A DNA stretch of 64,000 bases from Paenibacillus sp. RC67 (GTDB lineage Bacteria > Bacillota > Bacilli > Paenibacillales > NBRC-103111), in assembly GCF_030020805.1 (NCBI RefSeq), contig NZ_CP125098.1, positions 3,247,501-3,311,500 of the forward strand, given 5' to 3'. Shown one piece after another: positions 18,132 through 27,226 of the stretch. Made by a program: the position numbers and the translations under genes. Below the pieces are notes generated by a model, which searched no databases, was not told the origin of the DNA, and saw nothing but the letters and a program-made list of their open reading frames with translations. Position 1 is the first letter of the stretch. Every line of letters starts with the position of its first letter.

Positions 18132-19727
18132 GTGAAAACGAAAAAGCCTTTATGGGTAGGACTTTTAGCCTTTTGTTTAAGCACAGGGTTAGCTCCATGG
18201 CAAAGCTTTGCGGCAGAATCTAGTGTTCGGGTTACTTTACCCGAGTTCGGAGTCAAGCTAAATGGCAATCAAGTCGATAATCAATACCGTCAATACCCAC
18301 TGCTGGTGTATAAGGATATAACCTATTTTCCAATGACCTGGTACGATTCCAGACTTCTAGGTTTGCAGACAGACTGGTCATTACAGGATGGACTTACTAT
18401 CGCCAAAGACAAAGTGGCTTCATCTTATGTACCTTATACAACGGGTAATAAAAATGGGACCAACATGAAGGCAACGATTCCTGCAATTGATATTACGATT
18501 AATAATAAAAAGGTGAATAATGCGACTGAATCCTATCCATTATTAAGCTATAACGATATCATTTATTTCCCACTTACCTGGAGATTCGCTCATGATGAGT
18601 TTGGATGGCAGTATAATTGGAACAATTCGACCGGACTCTCGATCCAATCCGACAATACACAATTGAAAACCGTCCAATTACCGGACTATGCTGGTGACAA
18701 TGATGTCGCTATATACAAGGGTTATTATTACTATGTAGAAACTGCAGGATTGACGAATGAAGTGTACAGAGCCCCTGTGGAGGATACAACACATAAGGAA
18801 TTGGTCTATACGTATGAGCTGGATACATCAAAAGGCATTAATAAAAATTTGAAATTCCAGATAAAAGACAATGAGTTGTGGTTCTCCTATCATAATGGGG
18901 GAGCTATCATGGGTTCAGATGTGTATTGCAAGGTTAACGAAGATGGGAAGGCAATGCAGGTTCATCGAGGGTATTTTGATGTTAAAAGTACTGCAGAAGG
19001 AAACCTTATAATCAACCTATCTGTTCCACCTAACGGTAACAACCTTATATGGGTGCCTAATGGGGAAGAAGTGGCAAATGGCAAGAGCCTAGGAAACCCT
19101 AATCTCATTTACGGATGGCATATTTCCAATGGTTCTGCTTATAGTGGTGACCACTCTACAACCATCATTGGCGATGATATATTCGTATTGGCATCGTCAT
19201 ATGCAATAAATATGGAGAACCTCAAGGATAACCTAAATCAAATTTATCGTATTAATATGAAGACTAATGAAACGAAGAAGATCGTTAACGCGGAAGTGAG
19301 CCATTTTAAAATCATCCATAATAAGCTGTTTTATGTGAAAGATGAGGATCAATTCTTATACTCATCAAATTTGGATGGGACTGGTGAGCAAAAGCTCTCA
19401 CATAATCAAGTTGGCAATTGGTACGAGGAAATAGATGGTAATGTGTACTACACTAACCATGATGCTAACGGTCAAATCCATCTGTATAAAGTAGAAAAAA
19501 CGCAAATAGATACACTGTTATTAGAGGATGCATTAGAAAGCGTCCAAAGCATGAATGATCAAATCATCTGCAAGATAGCGGCTGGAGGCGACTACAGTCT
19601 TAAAATATTGGATAAATCAGGTAAATTGCAATTATCGGTTACTGATCAGGTGTCGCGCATGTTTGCCTATGACAATCATATCGTATTTGTATCTGCTACG
19701 GATCAATCTATTAAGCAGGTGGAATAG
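18132..19727 (+). CDS. Exported stalk-domain protein with DUF5050-like propeller
   Basis: A 531-residue exported protein. GTG 18132 is chosen because AGGAGAGG lies eight bases upstream and a signal peptide starts there (VKTKKPLWVGLLAFCL, cleavage after FAA). Two short tandem stalk-like repeats follow, each with LNGNQVDN or INNKKVNN, then YPLL-Y-DI-YFP-TW. From about residue 200 on, beta-propeller-like repeats resembling DUF5050 appear (IYRINMKTNETKKIV, LYSSNLDGTGEQKL). The job is unknown, probably at the cell surface. It overlaps the end of the GNAT frame only if the longer start is used. Confidence 0.8.
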   Translation: MKTKKPLWVGLLAFCLSTGLAPWQSFAAESSVRVTLPEFGVKLNGNQVDNQYRQYPLLVYKDITYFPMTWYDSRLLGLQTDWSLQDGLTIAKDKVASSYVPYTTGNKNGTNMKATIPAIDITINNKKVNNATESYPLLSYNDIIYFPLTWRFAHDEFGWQYNWNNSTGLSIQSDNTQLKTVQLPDYAGDNDVAIYKGYYYYVETAGLTNEVYRAPVEDTTHKELVYTYELDTSKGINKNLKFQIKDNELWFSYHNGGAIMGSDVYCKVNEDGKAMQVHRGYFDVKSTAEGNLIINLSVPPNGNNLIWVPNGEEVANGKSLGNPNLIYGWHISNGSAYSGDHSTTIIGDDIFVLASSYAINMENLKDNLNQIYRINMKTNETKKIVNAEVSHFKIIHNKLFYVKDEDQFLYSSNLDGTGEQKLSHNQVGNWYEEIDGNVYYTNHDANGQIHLYKVEKTQIDTLLLEDALESVQSMNDQIICKIAAGGDYSLKILDKSGKLQLSVTDQVSRMFAYDNHIVFVSATDQSIKQVE

Positions 19728-19755
19728 GAGACAATAAGAAGCTGCACATCATGAG

Positions 19756-19791
19756 AAGGCTGCCTACTAGCAAAGTATGGTAGCCTTTTGT
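19756..19791 (+). terminator. Rho-independent terminator
   Basis: AAGGCTGCCTAC pairs with GTATGGTAGCCTT around AGCAAA, followed by TTGT. It ends the stalk-protein transcript. Confidence 0.75.
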
Positions 19792-19842
19792 ACTTTTAAG
19801 GTAAAATGTGACTGCAGGAAGGGATGGTCTTATTGAACATGG

Positions 19843-20427
19843 ATGAAAAGCTTTTTTCATTATTATCTTGCACTTAAAAATCCGGATGCAGGAGAATGGA
19901 ACGGGTCTCCAGCCTGTATCTATACGGAATTAGTGACAAGAGACTACATTAGAAAATCTTTTGCCATAACAGACGGGCTGCAATTATGTAATGTGGGTAT
20001 CGGGACAGGAGATTGGGATGATTATTTAGGCTATTGGCTAAATGGAAAAGGAAGTGTAACGAGTATCGATATTGACAGCGAAATATGCGAACTATTTGCT
20101 TATAGACAACAGAGGGAAGGACATCCGAATCCTTCGAAGGTTGTGTGCGAAAGTATTCTCGAATCCTGTTTGCCGAAGGAACAATTTGATATTGTTACAT
20201 TAAGCGGCTCTACGGTCAGAGAAACTGGTGATTTTTGTAGTTGTCTGGATGCCTGCATAGGTTTGTTAAAGCAAGGGGGATCGATGATGTTCATGGCTGG
20301 TTTGAAATATACCCCGATACAGATGTTAGAACCCTACATAGCAAATACGGCGTATCGCCTTGAAGGGACGCAGATCCACGAAGCCTATCCCGAGTATCCG
20401 TTCTACATTTGTACAATAAGAAAATGA
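19843..20427 (+). CDS. Class I SAM-dependent methyltransferase-like protein
   Basis: A 194-residue Rossmann-type protein. Motif I is seen as LCNVGIGTGDWDDYLGYWL (about residues 48-66), with an acidic residue closing the next strand (VTSIDIDSEI) and the later FDIVTLSGS. The substrate is unknown. The first in-frame ATG is used; an in-frame TGA precedes it by nine bases, and the good ribosome site AGGAAGGG is 19 bases away, so initiation looks weak. The gene converges on an HxlR regulator. Confidence 0.7.
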   Translation: MKSFFHYYLALKNPDAGEWNGSPACIYTELVTRDYIRKSFAITDGLQLCNVGIGTGDWDDYLGYWLNGKGSVTSIDIDSEICELFAYRQQREGHPNPSKVVCESILESCLPKEQFDIVTLSGSTVRETGDFCSCLDACIGLLKQGGSMMFMAGLKYTPIQMLEPYIANTAYRLEGTQIHEAYPEYPFYICTIRK

Positions 20428-20456
20428 CTTTTCAGCATGAGACGATTACCGTTTCA

Positions 20457-20828
20457 TCAAGTATTATCTCGATCAAAAGCTTTTCTTGCTTGCAGGACGG
20501 AATCATAATAGGAATCGGTCCATTGGTGCAGGATTCGCATCGGTTCCATTAATGTCTCACCAAGTGGTGTCAATGAATACTCAACCGTCGGAGGAACCGT
20601 TGGATAAACATGTCGGTTGACCAATCCGTCCCGTTCAAGCTGACGTAAGGTTTGGGTCAGCATTTTTTGGGTAACGCCTTCAACCTGCCTTTTCAAGTCG
20701 CTGTAACGTTTCTTCCCGCTCTCCAATTCATAGAACACAAGCACAGTCCACTTGCTGGAAACGACCTCCAATGCACGCCGATAATGGCACGGCGATTCCT
20801 TGTCTTCGGAGAGAAAGCCACTATTCAT
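20457..20828 (-). CDS. HxlR-family winged-helix regulator
   Basis: A 123-residue regulator. CHYRRALEVVSSKWTVLVFY and RYSDLKRQVEGVTQKMLTQT are the HxlR hallmarks; the N-terminal Cys may sense thiol stress or electrophiles. ATG 20828 follows AAGGAG at eight bases, better than GTG 20837. It is divergent from the NUDIX gene at 20974 and may control it from the 145-base shared gap. Confidence 0.9.
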   Translation of the reverse strand: MNSGFLSEDKESPCHYRRALEVVSSKWTVLVFYELESGKKRYSDLKRQVEGVTQKMLTQTLRQLERDGLVNRHVYPTVPPTVEYSLTPLGETLMEPMRILHQWTDSYYDSVLQARKAFDRDNT

Positions 20829-20905
20829 CTCAAACACTCCTTAAGATTTCACAGAAAAAGAACTCTGTTTCTTCAGTATTACGTTATTGATGCGTAAAGA
20901 AACTG

Positions 20906-20934
20906 GTGACGAAGGCTTTTTATATTTGTATAAT
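20906..20934 (+). promoter_or_regulatory. Sigma-A-type promoter for the NUDIX gene
   Basis: The -10 box TATAAT (20929-20934) is exact. GTGACG lies 17 bases upstream as a 4/6 -35 box. It is 40 bases before the NUDIX start and within the gap shared with the divergent HxlR gene. Confidence 0.6.
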
Positions 20935-20973
20935 AATGGAAAAAATAAAGTTTTCCATGAGAGGAGACGGCTA

Positions 20974-21444
20974 ATGAAGGTGCGCAGCAGTGTGAAAGGT
21001 ATTGTCATTAAAGACCAACAGCTACTCACTATAAAAAAATACGATGATAGTTTTGGTGCGGACTATAGTTTGCCGGGCGGCGGCCAAGAACATGGCGAAA
21101 CTTTGCATGATGCGTTGAAAAGAGAGTTTCTGGAGGAAATCGGCTGTCGAATTGAAATCAAACAGTTCGCCTTTTTACGAGAGTATATTGGTAGAAACCA
21201 TCACGGCAGCAGTCAAGTGGATACAAATACACATGTAGTGGACCATTTATTCGTATGTGAGCTTCTAGATGAGCATTGGATTGGAAAGGGTACCGCTCCT
21301 GATGAAGATGAGGTGGGCATTGAGTGGATACCGATTTCTCAATTAAGCCAATTCAGATTCTTTCCTGCAGGTTTGATTCCATACTTTAAAGATATAGCCT
21401 CAGGCTCGATTCCGCAAGGAGTTTATGTTGGTGATGTTAATTGA
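20974..21444 (+). CDS. NUDIX hydrolase
   Basis: A 156-residue enzyme with an intact Nudix box, GGGQEHGETLHDALKREFLE followed by EIG (about residues 36-58), carrying the metal-binding REFLEE glutamates. ATG 20974 follows GAGGAG. It would hydrolyse a nucleoside diphosphate linked to some group; the substrate is not predictable. The divergent HxlR-type regulator may control it. Confidence 0.88.
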   Translation: MKVRSSVKGIVIKDQQLLTIKKYDDSFGADYSLPGGGQEHGETLHDALKREFLEEIGCRIEIKQFAFLREYIGRNHHGSSQVDTNTHVVDHLFVCELLDEHWIGKGTAPDEDEVGIEWIPISQLSQFRFFPAGLIPYFKDIASGSIPQGVYVGDVN

Positions 21445-21455
21445 AAGGGAAGCAT

Positions 21456-21484
21456 TTGAAAGTCGCGGAAGGGGCTTTTATAAT
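21456..21484 (+). promoter_or_regulatory. Near-consensus sigma-A promoter of the STM4015-4011 gene set
   Basis: TTGAAA (21456-21461) and an exact TATAAT (21479-21484) are separated by 17 bases. The predicted start of transcription is about 30 bases before the STM4015 ribosome site, GGGAGG. Confidence 0.8.
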
Positions 21485-21523
21485 GGATAAAAGGCTAGTA
21501 TTAATTACCAGGGAGGTAGCATA

Positions 21524-22369
21524 ATGTCTGAATGTAAATTATCTGTCGATTATGATCAATACGAGAATGGAGTCAAAATCGTAGATTTAATTGAAGAGCT
21601 TGCTGGCAAGGAAGAAAGCTTGCAATTGGAAAGTCTCATCATAGGGGACTGGGGTGGTGCGTACGAGAATGATTCCAGTGAGATCGTAGAAGCCCTTGTT
21701 CGTTTGAAAGAGCGTTTTCCGCAGTTGAGGAAGCTATTTATCGGAGATATGACCTATGAGGAATGTGAGGTTTCCTGGATTAATCAGACGAACCTGTCGC
21801 CGCTATTATCCGCTTATCCAGAGCTGACTTCGTTCACAATTAAAGGAAGCACAGGTCTTAGTCTTGATACTGCAAAGCACGAGAAGCTGGAGGAGCTTAC
21901 CATTATTTGCGGTGGTCTAGGTAAAGATGTTATTGCAAGCATCAGCGAAGGAAGCTTTAAGCGTTTGAAAAAGCTTGAGCTTTACCTTGGTGTGGAGGAT
22001 TATGGATTCGATGGAAACCTTGAAGATGTGCTTCCATTGATCGAGCCGGGGAAATTCCCTGAACTTAGCTATCTAGGGCTTAAAGACAGCGAAATCCAAG
22101 ATGAAATCGCTATTGCTGTAGCAAATGCGTCCATTCTCGATCAATTACATACACTGGATCTTTCGATGGGGACCTTGACGGATAAGGGAGCCGAAGCTCT
22201 AATCAACAGTGATAAAATCAAGAGGCTGGAGCTGCTAGATTTAAGCTATCATTATATGTCCGATGAAATGATGAATCGTTGGAAGCATACTGGGCTCAAC
22301 GTAGATATAAGTGATCAGCAGGATAATGATGATGAGGAGGATTATCGCTATCCTTCTTTGACGGAATAA
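21524..22369 (+). CDS. STM4015-family leucine-rich-repeat protein
   Basis: A 281-residue protein made of leucine-rich repeats (for example LRKLFIGDMTYEE, LKKLELYLGV, LHTLDLSMGTLTDKG, LELLDLSYHYMS), with an acidic tail. It has no signal peptide. The order and types of the following four genes identify it as the STM4015 member of the conserved STM4011-4015 set first numbered in Salmonella. It is probably a protein-binding scaffold; the function of the set is unknown. It is the first gene of the operon, after a strong promoter. Confidence 0.82.
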   Translation: MSECKLSVDYDQYENGVKIVDLIEELAGKEESLQLESLIIGDWGGAYENDSSEIVEALVRLKERFPQLRKLFIGDMTYEECEVSWINQTNLSPLLSAYPELTSFTIKGSTGLSLDTAKHEKLEELTIICGGLGKDVIASISEGSFKRLKKLELYLGVEDYGFDGNLEDVLPLIEPGKFPELSYLGLKDSEIQDEIAIAVANASILDQLHTLDLSMGTLTDKGAEALINSDKIKRLELLDLSYHYMSDEMMNRWKHTGLNVDISDQQDNDDEEDYRYPSLTE

Positions 22370-22373
22370 CTAG

Positions 22374-23621
22374 ATGGGATTAATGATTCTGATAGGCAAC
22401 CCCGGCAATAGGAGGACAACCGGGCTTCAAGCAGCGAGGGCTAAGCTGGGGTTGCCACCAGCTGTACTTTTGACTTATATAGACCTGTTACAGGGCAAAG
22501 CATCTTTGAGTTCGGTGGTTCAATCATCTGGGCTTTCTACAAATGAACCGCCTCTGCTACGGCTAGATGCACCAGGAGAACAATTCGAAGTTGAAAGCGA
22601 GCTTATCGCGCTAGGTGCTCCCGATGCAACAAGTAGCGATATAGATGATCGTTGGCTGCGATATGACAACAGTGTGTTTCAGCCTATGTCTGCAAGGATG
22701 GCTCGTGGTCTGACAGAAATCAACGGTAAGCTATATCATCCATCGCAATGGTTTCGCGGCTACTCTCGGCTGCTGTCGCAACTAGAGAGGGAAGCAAAGC
22801 AGCTGTGGAATGAACCCCGATGGATGAATGCACCGGAGGACATAGCTGCCATGTTCGATAAACGCTATACGCATCAGGTATTGTCAGCTGCCGGCTTGCC
22901 GATCCCAAGAAGATTAGCGCCTCCGCAAGCGGTCCCGGATTATGATACGCTGCGATATATTATGATGACAGAGCGAATGCACCGCATATTCATAAAGCTT
23001 GCCGCAGGTTCAGGAGCGTGCGGAGTCATTGCGTACCAAGTGAATCCGATTACGGGAGCGGAGTCCGCAGTGACTACGATTGGCGTGGAAAACTATATGT
23101 CTAGGCCTCCGTTATTCTATAATGTGAAAAAGCTGGTGAACTACAAAGATCACCATGTCATCCGCCAAATGATCAATTGGCTATTAGGTCATGGCGCCCA
23201 TATAGAACAATGGGTTCCCAAAGCGGCTCACGGGGATCGCACATTCGATATCCGTCAGCTAGTGGTAGCTGGTGGGGCATGTCACAGCATTGCCAGAGTC
23301 AGCAGAACACCTATTACGAATCTGCATCTGGATAGCGATCGCATGAGCTTGGATGATGTAGGTCTGCCTATTGATATTCAAGCTTCAGTGCGACATTGTG
23401 CCGAACAAGCGTTAGCGGCATTTGCCAATTCTACCGTAGCGGGTATCGATGTGTTGTTGAGCAGCGGATCATTGCGGCCATATGTACTGGATGTCAATCC
23501 GTTTGGAGATTTATTGTATCATAGTCATTATGAAGGACATGACCCGTATGAATGGGAAATGAAAAGGACAGCGTCACTCCCTTCAACTCACTTACTGGAA
23601 GGGGATCACCGAGATGTTTAA
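22374..23621 (+). CDS. STM4014-family ATP-grasp protein
   Basis: A 415-residue cytoplasmic protein starting four bases after STM4015. The N-terminal MGLMILIGNPGNRRTTGLQA and the C-terminal ATP-grasp-like pattern (FIKLAAGSGACGVIAYQV near 205; IDVLLSSGSLRPYVLDVNPF near 360-380 with the metal-binding D-x-N) support ATP-dependent ligation, typically carboxylate-amine or carboxylate-thiol. The partner substrate is unknown. Its 3' end overlaps STM4013 by eight bases. Confidence 0.85.
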   Translation: MGLMILIGNPGNRRTTGLQAARAKLGLPPAVLLTYIDLLQGKASLSSVVQSSGLSTNEPPLLRLDAPGEQFEVESELIALGAPDATSSDIDDRWLRYDNSVFQPMSARMARGLTEINGKLYHPSQWFRGYSRLLSQLEREAKQLWNEPRWMNAPEDIAAMFDKRYTHQVLSAAGLPIPRRLAPPQAVPDYDTLRYIMMTERMHRIFIKLAAGSGACGVIAYQVNPITGAESAVTTIGVENYMSRPPLFYNVKKLVNYKDHHVIRQMINWLLGHGAHIEQWVPKAAHGDRTFDIRQLVVAGGACHSIARVSRTPITNLHLDSDRMSLDDVGLPIDIQASVRHCAEQALAAFANSTVAGIDVLLSSGSLRPYVLDVNPFGDLLYHSHYEGHDPYEWEMKRTASLPSTHLLEGDHRDV

Positions 23622-24399
23622 CATGAATGAGATTGTCGGAAGCCATGATATCCTGATGATTACGCTTGACACACTCCGCTACGATGCAGCTGTGTTAGAG
23701 GAAGCGAACTGTCCGAATCTATGCGGTGATGGGCATTGGGAACTTCGCCATACGCCTGGCAGCTTCACTTATGCGGCGCATCACGCTTTTTTTGGCGGGT
23801 TTCTGCCTACACCGGCTACGACGAATAAAGCGGAGCATGTTCGTTTGTTTCACTCGAAGAATACAGGATTAAAGACGCATCCGCATACTTGGCAATTTGA
23901 TTCGACGGATATTGTATCTGGACTGCAGGCAGAGGGCTATCGCACCCTATGCATTGGAGGAGTTATCTTTTTCACCAAGAAGGTTCCACTTGCCAAAGTG
24001 CTGCCAGGTTATTTCCAGGAAAGCTACTGGAGAATGACTTTCGGCGTTACGAATCCGCGTTCCACGGAGCATCAAGTGAATCATGCTATGAAACTGCTGC
24101 AAAAATCGGAAACAACCGAGCGTCTGTTTTTGTTTATGAATATTTCGGCGATTCATGGGCCGAATCATTATTTTGTTCCAGGGGCGAAGAAGGACTCTAT
24201 AGAGACACAGCGAGCTGCGCTCCGATATGTCGACGGAGAGCTTGGCCGGTTGTTCCAAGCTTTCAGAGAAAGAGAACGCCCTGTCTTTTGCATGGCCTTC
24301 TCAGATCATGGCACGGCTTACGGTGAAGATGGGTACGTCGGTCACCGTCTTGCACATGAGGTCGTTTGGAACGTGCCTTATCGCGAGTTTATTTTGTAA
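23614..24399 (+). CDS. STM4013/SEN3800-family alkaline-phosphatase-superfamily hydrolase
   Basis: A 261-residue protein of the sulfatase/alkaline phosphatase superfamily. The first metal site is ILMITLDTLRYDA and the last is FSDHGTAYGEDG followed by VGH. At the nucleophile position the sequence reads GSFTYAAHHAFFGGF, with Ser/Thr and no Cys-x-Pro-x-Arg, so it cannot form formylglycine like a true sulfatase. It probably cleaves or transfers a phosphate-type ester. It is shorter than usual sulfatases, as is normal for this family, and cytoplasmic. Confidence 0.85.
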   Translation: MFNMNEIVGSHDILMITLDTLRYDAAVLEEANCPNLCGDGHWELRHTPGSFTYAAHHAFFGGFLPTPATTNKAEHVRLFHSKNTGLKTHPHTWQFDSTDIVSGLQAEGYRTLCIGGVIFFTKKVPLAKVLPGYFQESYWRMTFGVTNPRSTEHQVNHAMKLLQKSETTERLFLFMNISAIHGPNHYFVPGAKKDSIETQRAALRYVDGELGRLFQAFRERERPVFCMAFSDHGTAYGEDGYVGHRLAHEVVWNVPYREFIL

Positions 24400-24419
24400 C
24401 GGGAAAGGAGCAGATCAGA

Positions 24420-25796
24420 TTGAGCCATACGGTTTACCCTAATTACTCTAACATAATCACGAATCCCGAGGCTCTCCGCAGCTGGAAGGACAGCTTAACT
24501 TCAGAGCCTTACCGGTCTTATCTATACTCTTATCCTCACAAAACGTCCTATCGAGAACTGGAGACGAAGTTGCCGTTATCCGAGCTTTGGAGCAAGGAAT
24601 CGGCAGACACTTTCTTTTTATATATGCATATCCCGTTTTGCGGGGCTCGCTGCGGTTTTTGCAATTTATTCACACTACCAGACAAGAGAGCCAATGTGCA
24701 CGTAGAATATGTAGATGCTTTGGAGAGGCAGGCCGTTCAATGGGCTCCGTTTATCCGAAATAAACCTGTCGCAAGATTTGCTATCGGCGGCGGTACTCCT
24801 ACTTTACTGGAGCCATTCCAGTTGGATAGGTTGTTTCGCATTGCAGAAGAAGTAGTTGGCGTGGACTTTTCAAGAACTTCGATCTCTGTGGAAACATCCC
24901 CTGAAACTGTGACGTCAGAACGGTTGGACATCTTAAAGCACCGACAGGTGGACCGTATCAGTATGGGGATTCAAAGCTTTATTGAGGCGGAGGCGGAAGC
25001 GATCTATCGTCCTCAAAAACCACAGGAGGTGGAGAGAGCCTTAGAGCAGCTGAAGCTTTATCCATTTCCGATACTCAATTTGGATCTTATCTATGGTCTC
25101 CCAGGTCAAACGGAAGCTTCATGGTTATATTCGCTGGATCGGGCGCTGTCCTATGAACCTGAAGAAATTTTTATTTATCCATTGTACACTCGTGAGCACA
25201 CGATAGTGAAGCCAGAGCAAATTAGGCAGAGCGGAGAAGACCAGCGCCTTCTTTTATATACTGCGGCGCGAGAGCGATTGCTTGAACAAGGGTATACTCA
25301 GTATTCCATGCGAAGATTCGCCAAGAAGGATGCGGGCTCGGGTAAAGTATTGCTCCCCTACGGCTGTCAGGAGGAAGGCATGGTTGGACTCGGCTGCGGC
25401 GCACGATCATATACGAGTTCTGTCCATTATTCATCGCGGTACAGCGTTGGCCGTTCAGCTACGGCAAGCATTATTGCTGATTATGTGGCTGCTGAGAAGT
25501 ACACGACGGCAGATTACGGAATTGTGTTAAGCGAAGACGATCAGAAGCGCCGGTTTATACTCAAAGCTATGCTGCATACGGAGGGGCTTCCCCTTAGCAG
25601 CTATATGGATCGGTTTGGAACTATGACTTTTGACGATTATCCGGAATTGAATTTGTTGATCCATACAGGGCTTGCAAATGTAGAGCTTGATCTTTTGCGG
25701 CTGACGAATGAAGGGCTTATGTATTCCGATGCAATCGGAGATTGGTTCATCTCTTCAAACATTCGGGCTCGTATGGAAAGCTGTGAGCTCTCATGA
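24420..25796 (+). CDS. STM4012-family radical SAM protein (HemN-like)
   Basis: A 459-residue radical SAM enzyme. TTG 24420 is chosen because AAAGGAG lies nine bases upstream and just after the previous stop. The iron-sulfur cluster motif is MHIPFCGARCGFCNLF (C-x3-C-x2-C), near residue 80. GGGTPTLL and the later DLIYGLPGQT are HemN-type features. The C-terminal HemN-like domain spans about 360-450. It shares the cluster with a second radical SAM protein. The reaction is unknown; HemN relatives include coproporphyrinogen oxidases and heme chaperones, but the neighbours give no heme link. Confidence 0.88.
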   Translation: MSHTVYPNYSNIITNPEALRSWKDSLTSEPYRSYLYSYPHKTSYRELETKLPLSELWSKESADTFFLYMHIPFCGARCGFCNLFTLPDKRANVHVEYVDALERQAVQWAPFIRNKPVARFAIGGGTPTLLEPFQLDRLFRIAEEVVGVDFSRTSISVETSPETVTSERLDILKHRQVDRISMGIQSFIEAEAEAIYRPQKPQEVERALEQLKLYPFPILNLDLIYGLPGQTEASWLYSLDRALSYEPEEIFIYPLYTREHTIVKPEQIRQSGEDQRLLLYTAARERLLEQGYTQYSMRRFAKKDAGSGKVLLPYGCQEEGMVGLGCGARSYTSSVHYSSRYSVGRSATASIIADYVAAEKYTTADYGIVLSEDDQKRRFILKAMLHTEGLPLSSYMDRFGTMTFDDYPELNLLIHTGLANVELDLLRLTNEGLMYSDAIGDWFISSNIRARMESCELS

Positions 25797-26647
25797 GAGC
25801 GACTATTTATTTTCGAGGAAGCCTAACTTCGTGTAATTACGATTGTCCATATTGTCCTTTTAGCAAGAATATAGATAGTACGGAGACTTTAGCCAAAGAC
25901 CGGCAACAGGTGAAAGCATTTGTCGATTGGGTCAGGGCTCAAGAAGAAAGTGGACATCGGTTCTCCGTGTTTTTCAACCCTTATGGGGAAGGGCTTACTC
26001 ATCGTTGGTACACTGAGGCTTTGATAGAACTATCACATATGAAGCATGTGAATAAAGCGGCGATTCAGACCAACTTATCCGCCAAGCTGGATTGGGCGGA
26101 CGAATTGAATCCAGCAACAGCAGCCTTCTGGGTGACATACCATCCTGGGCAGACAGAAGAAGGCAGATTTCTGAAACAGTGTGAGAAACTCTACTTCCGG
26201 AAAATACCGTTCAGTGTAGGTTCCGTCGGTGTTAAGAGCGCGTTCGAATCCATATCCTCATTGAGGAATGCATTGCCAGACGATGTGTATATGTGGGTTA
26301 ATGCATTCAAAGATAAGCCGGATTATTATTCTGCGGAGAACATTGACTTTTTGACTCGAATAGACCCGCACTTCACTCTGAATGCAGTGGATTACGATAG
26401 CTTGGGAAAGCAGTGCAAAGCAGGGCAAAATGTATTTTACGTCCAAGGGGACGGACGGGTCAAGCGATGCTACAAAGACCGACAAGTGCTCGGTAATTTG
26501 TATAGGGATGGAATCGAAGGGCTTACCCAAATACGATCATGTCGAATGAAACAATGTGATTGCTATATTGGCTATATTCATATGCCGGAGCTGCAGCTCG
26601 AACCTATTTATGGGGAGCGATTGCTAGAGCGGATTGCTATTTTATAA
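25793..26647 (+). CDS. STM4011-family radical SAM protein
   Basis: A 284-residue radical SAM enzyme overlapping STM4012 by ATGA. The cluster motif is near the N-terminus: RGSLTSCNYDCPYCPFSK (C-x3-C-x2-C). A Cys-rich C-terminus (CRMKQCDCYIGYIHM, plus GKQCKAG and RCYKD) may bind an auxiliary cluster. It ends the five-gene set and leads into a CysC-like kinase. The substrate is unknown; two radical SAM proteins with an ATP-grasp suggest synthesis or modification of a small molecule or peptide. Confidence 0.87.
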   Translation: MRATIYFRGSLTSCNYDCPYCPFSKNIDSTETLAKDRQQVKAFVDWVRAQEESGHRFSVFFNPYGEGLTHRWYTEALIELSHMKHVNKAAIQTNLSAKLDWADELNPATAAFWVTYHPGQTEEGRFLKQCEKLYFRKIPFSVGSVGVKSAFESISSLRNALPDDVYMWVNAFKDKPDYYSAENIDFLTRIDPHFTLNAVDYDSLGKQCKAGQNVFYVQGDGRVKRCYKDRQVLGNLYRDGIEGLTQIRSCRMKQCDCYIGYIHMPELQLEPIYGERLLERIAIL

Positions 26648-26669
26648 TAATAAAGGAGAGAACATTTCA

Positions 26670-27188
26670 TTGGAGGTTTGTGGTAAGACGATTTGGTTAA
26701 CAGGGCTCCCAAGCTCTGGAAAAACAACAACGGCATTAGCTTTAACAACGGCTCTCAAAGAAAAGGGGGTAGGGGTTGAATGCCTGGACGGTGATGAGCT
26801 TCGGCGCGAGGTAGGACGGGAGCTTGGATTCAGCAAGGAAGATCGGATGGAAAATATTCGCCGTGCCGTTTACATTAGCAGACTATTGAACCGCAATGGA
26901 GTCACAACCGTCATTTCGATGATCGCTCCCTATGTTGAGATGCGGGAATATGCGCGTTCAGCACTGGAACAATACATAGAAGTATTCGTAGATTGTCCAT
27001 TGGAGGAATGCATCTGTCGGGACGTTAAAGGTCTATATGCTAAAGCAAATAGGGGCGAGATTGCTTCATTTACCGGCATTTCAGACGTCTATGAACCCCC
27101 GTTGCATCCGGAAGTCACTATACATACTTACGGGAATAGTATCGATTTCAATATAGCGAAGATTATGGACTATTTGGCTAAGAATTAG
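26670..27188 (+). CDS. cysC: CysC-like adenylylsulfate kinase
   Basis: A 172-residue P-loop kinase. TTG 26670 follows AAGGAG at 11 bases. The P-loop is GLPSSGKTT (about 12-20). CLDGDELRREV and MENIRRAVYIS (family DGD-x-[VI]R and NIRR) and the C-terminal FTGISDVYEPPLHPEV match APS kinase, which makes PAPS from adenylylsulfate and ATP. No ATP sulfurylase or PAPS reductase gene lies nearby. With no terminator after STM4011, it is probably co-transcribed with the STM set, so its real acceptor could be a product of that set. Confidence 0.82.
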   Translation: MEVCGKTIWLTGLPSSGKTTTALALTTALKEKGVGVECLDGDELRREVGRELGFSKEDRMENIRRAVYISRLLNRNGVTTVISMIAPYVEMREYARSALEQYIEVFVDCPLEECICRDVKGLYAKANRGEIASFTGISDVYEPPLHPEVTIHTYGNSIDFNIAKIMDYLAKN

Positions 27189-27226
27189 CCCATGCACGTC
27201 GACGTGCCGTTAAGGGGGATTGTATT

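Noticed and set aside
23614..24399. True sulfatase linked with the CysC kinase
   Set aside because: No Cys/Ser-x-Pro-x-Arg motif for formylglycine; the nucleophile region is SFTYAAHHAFF.
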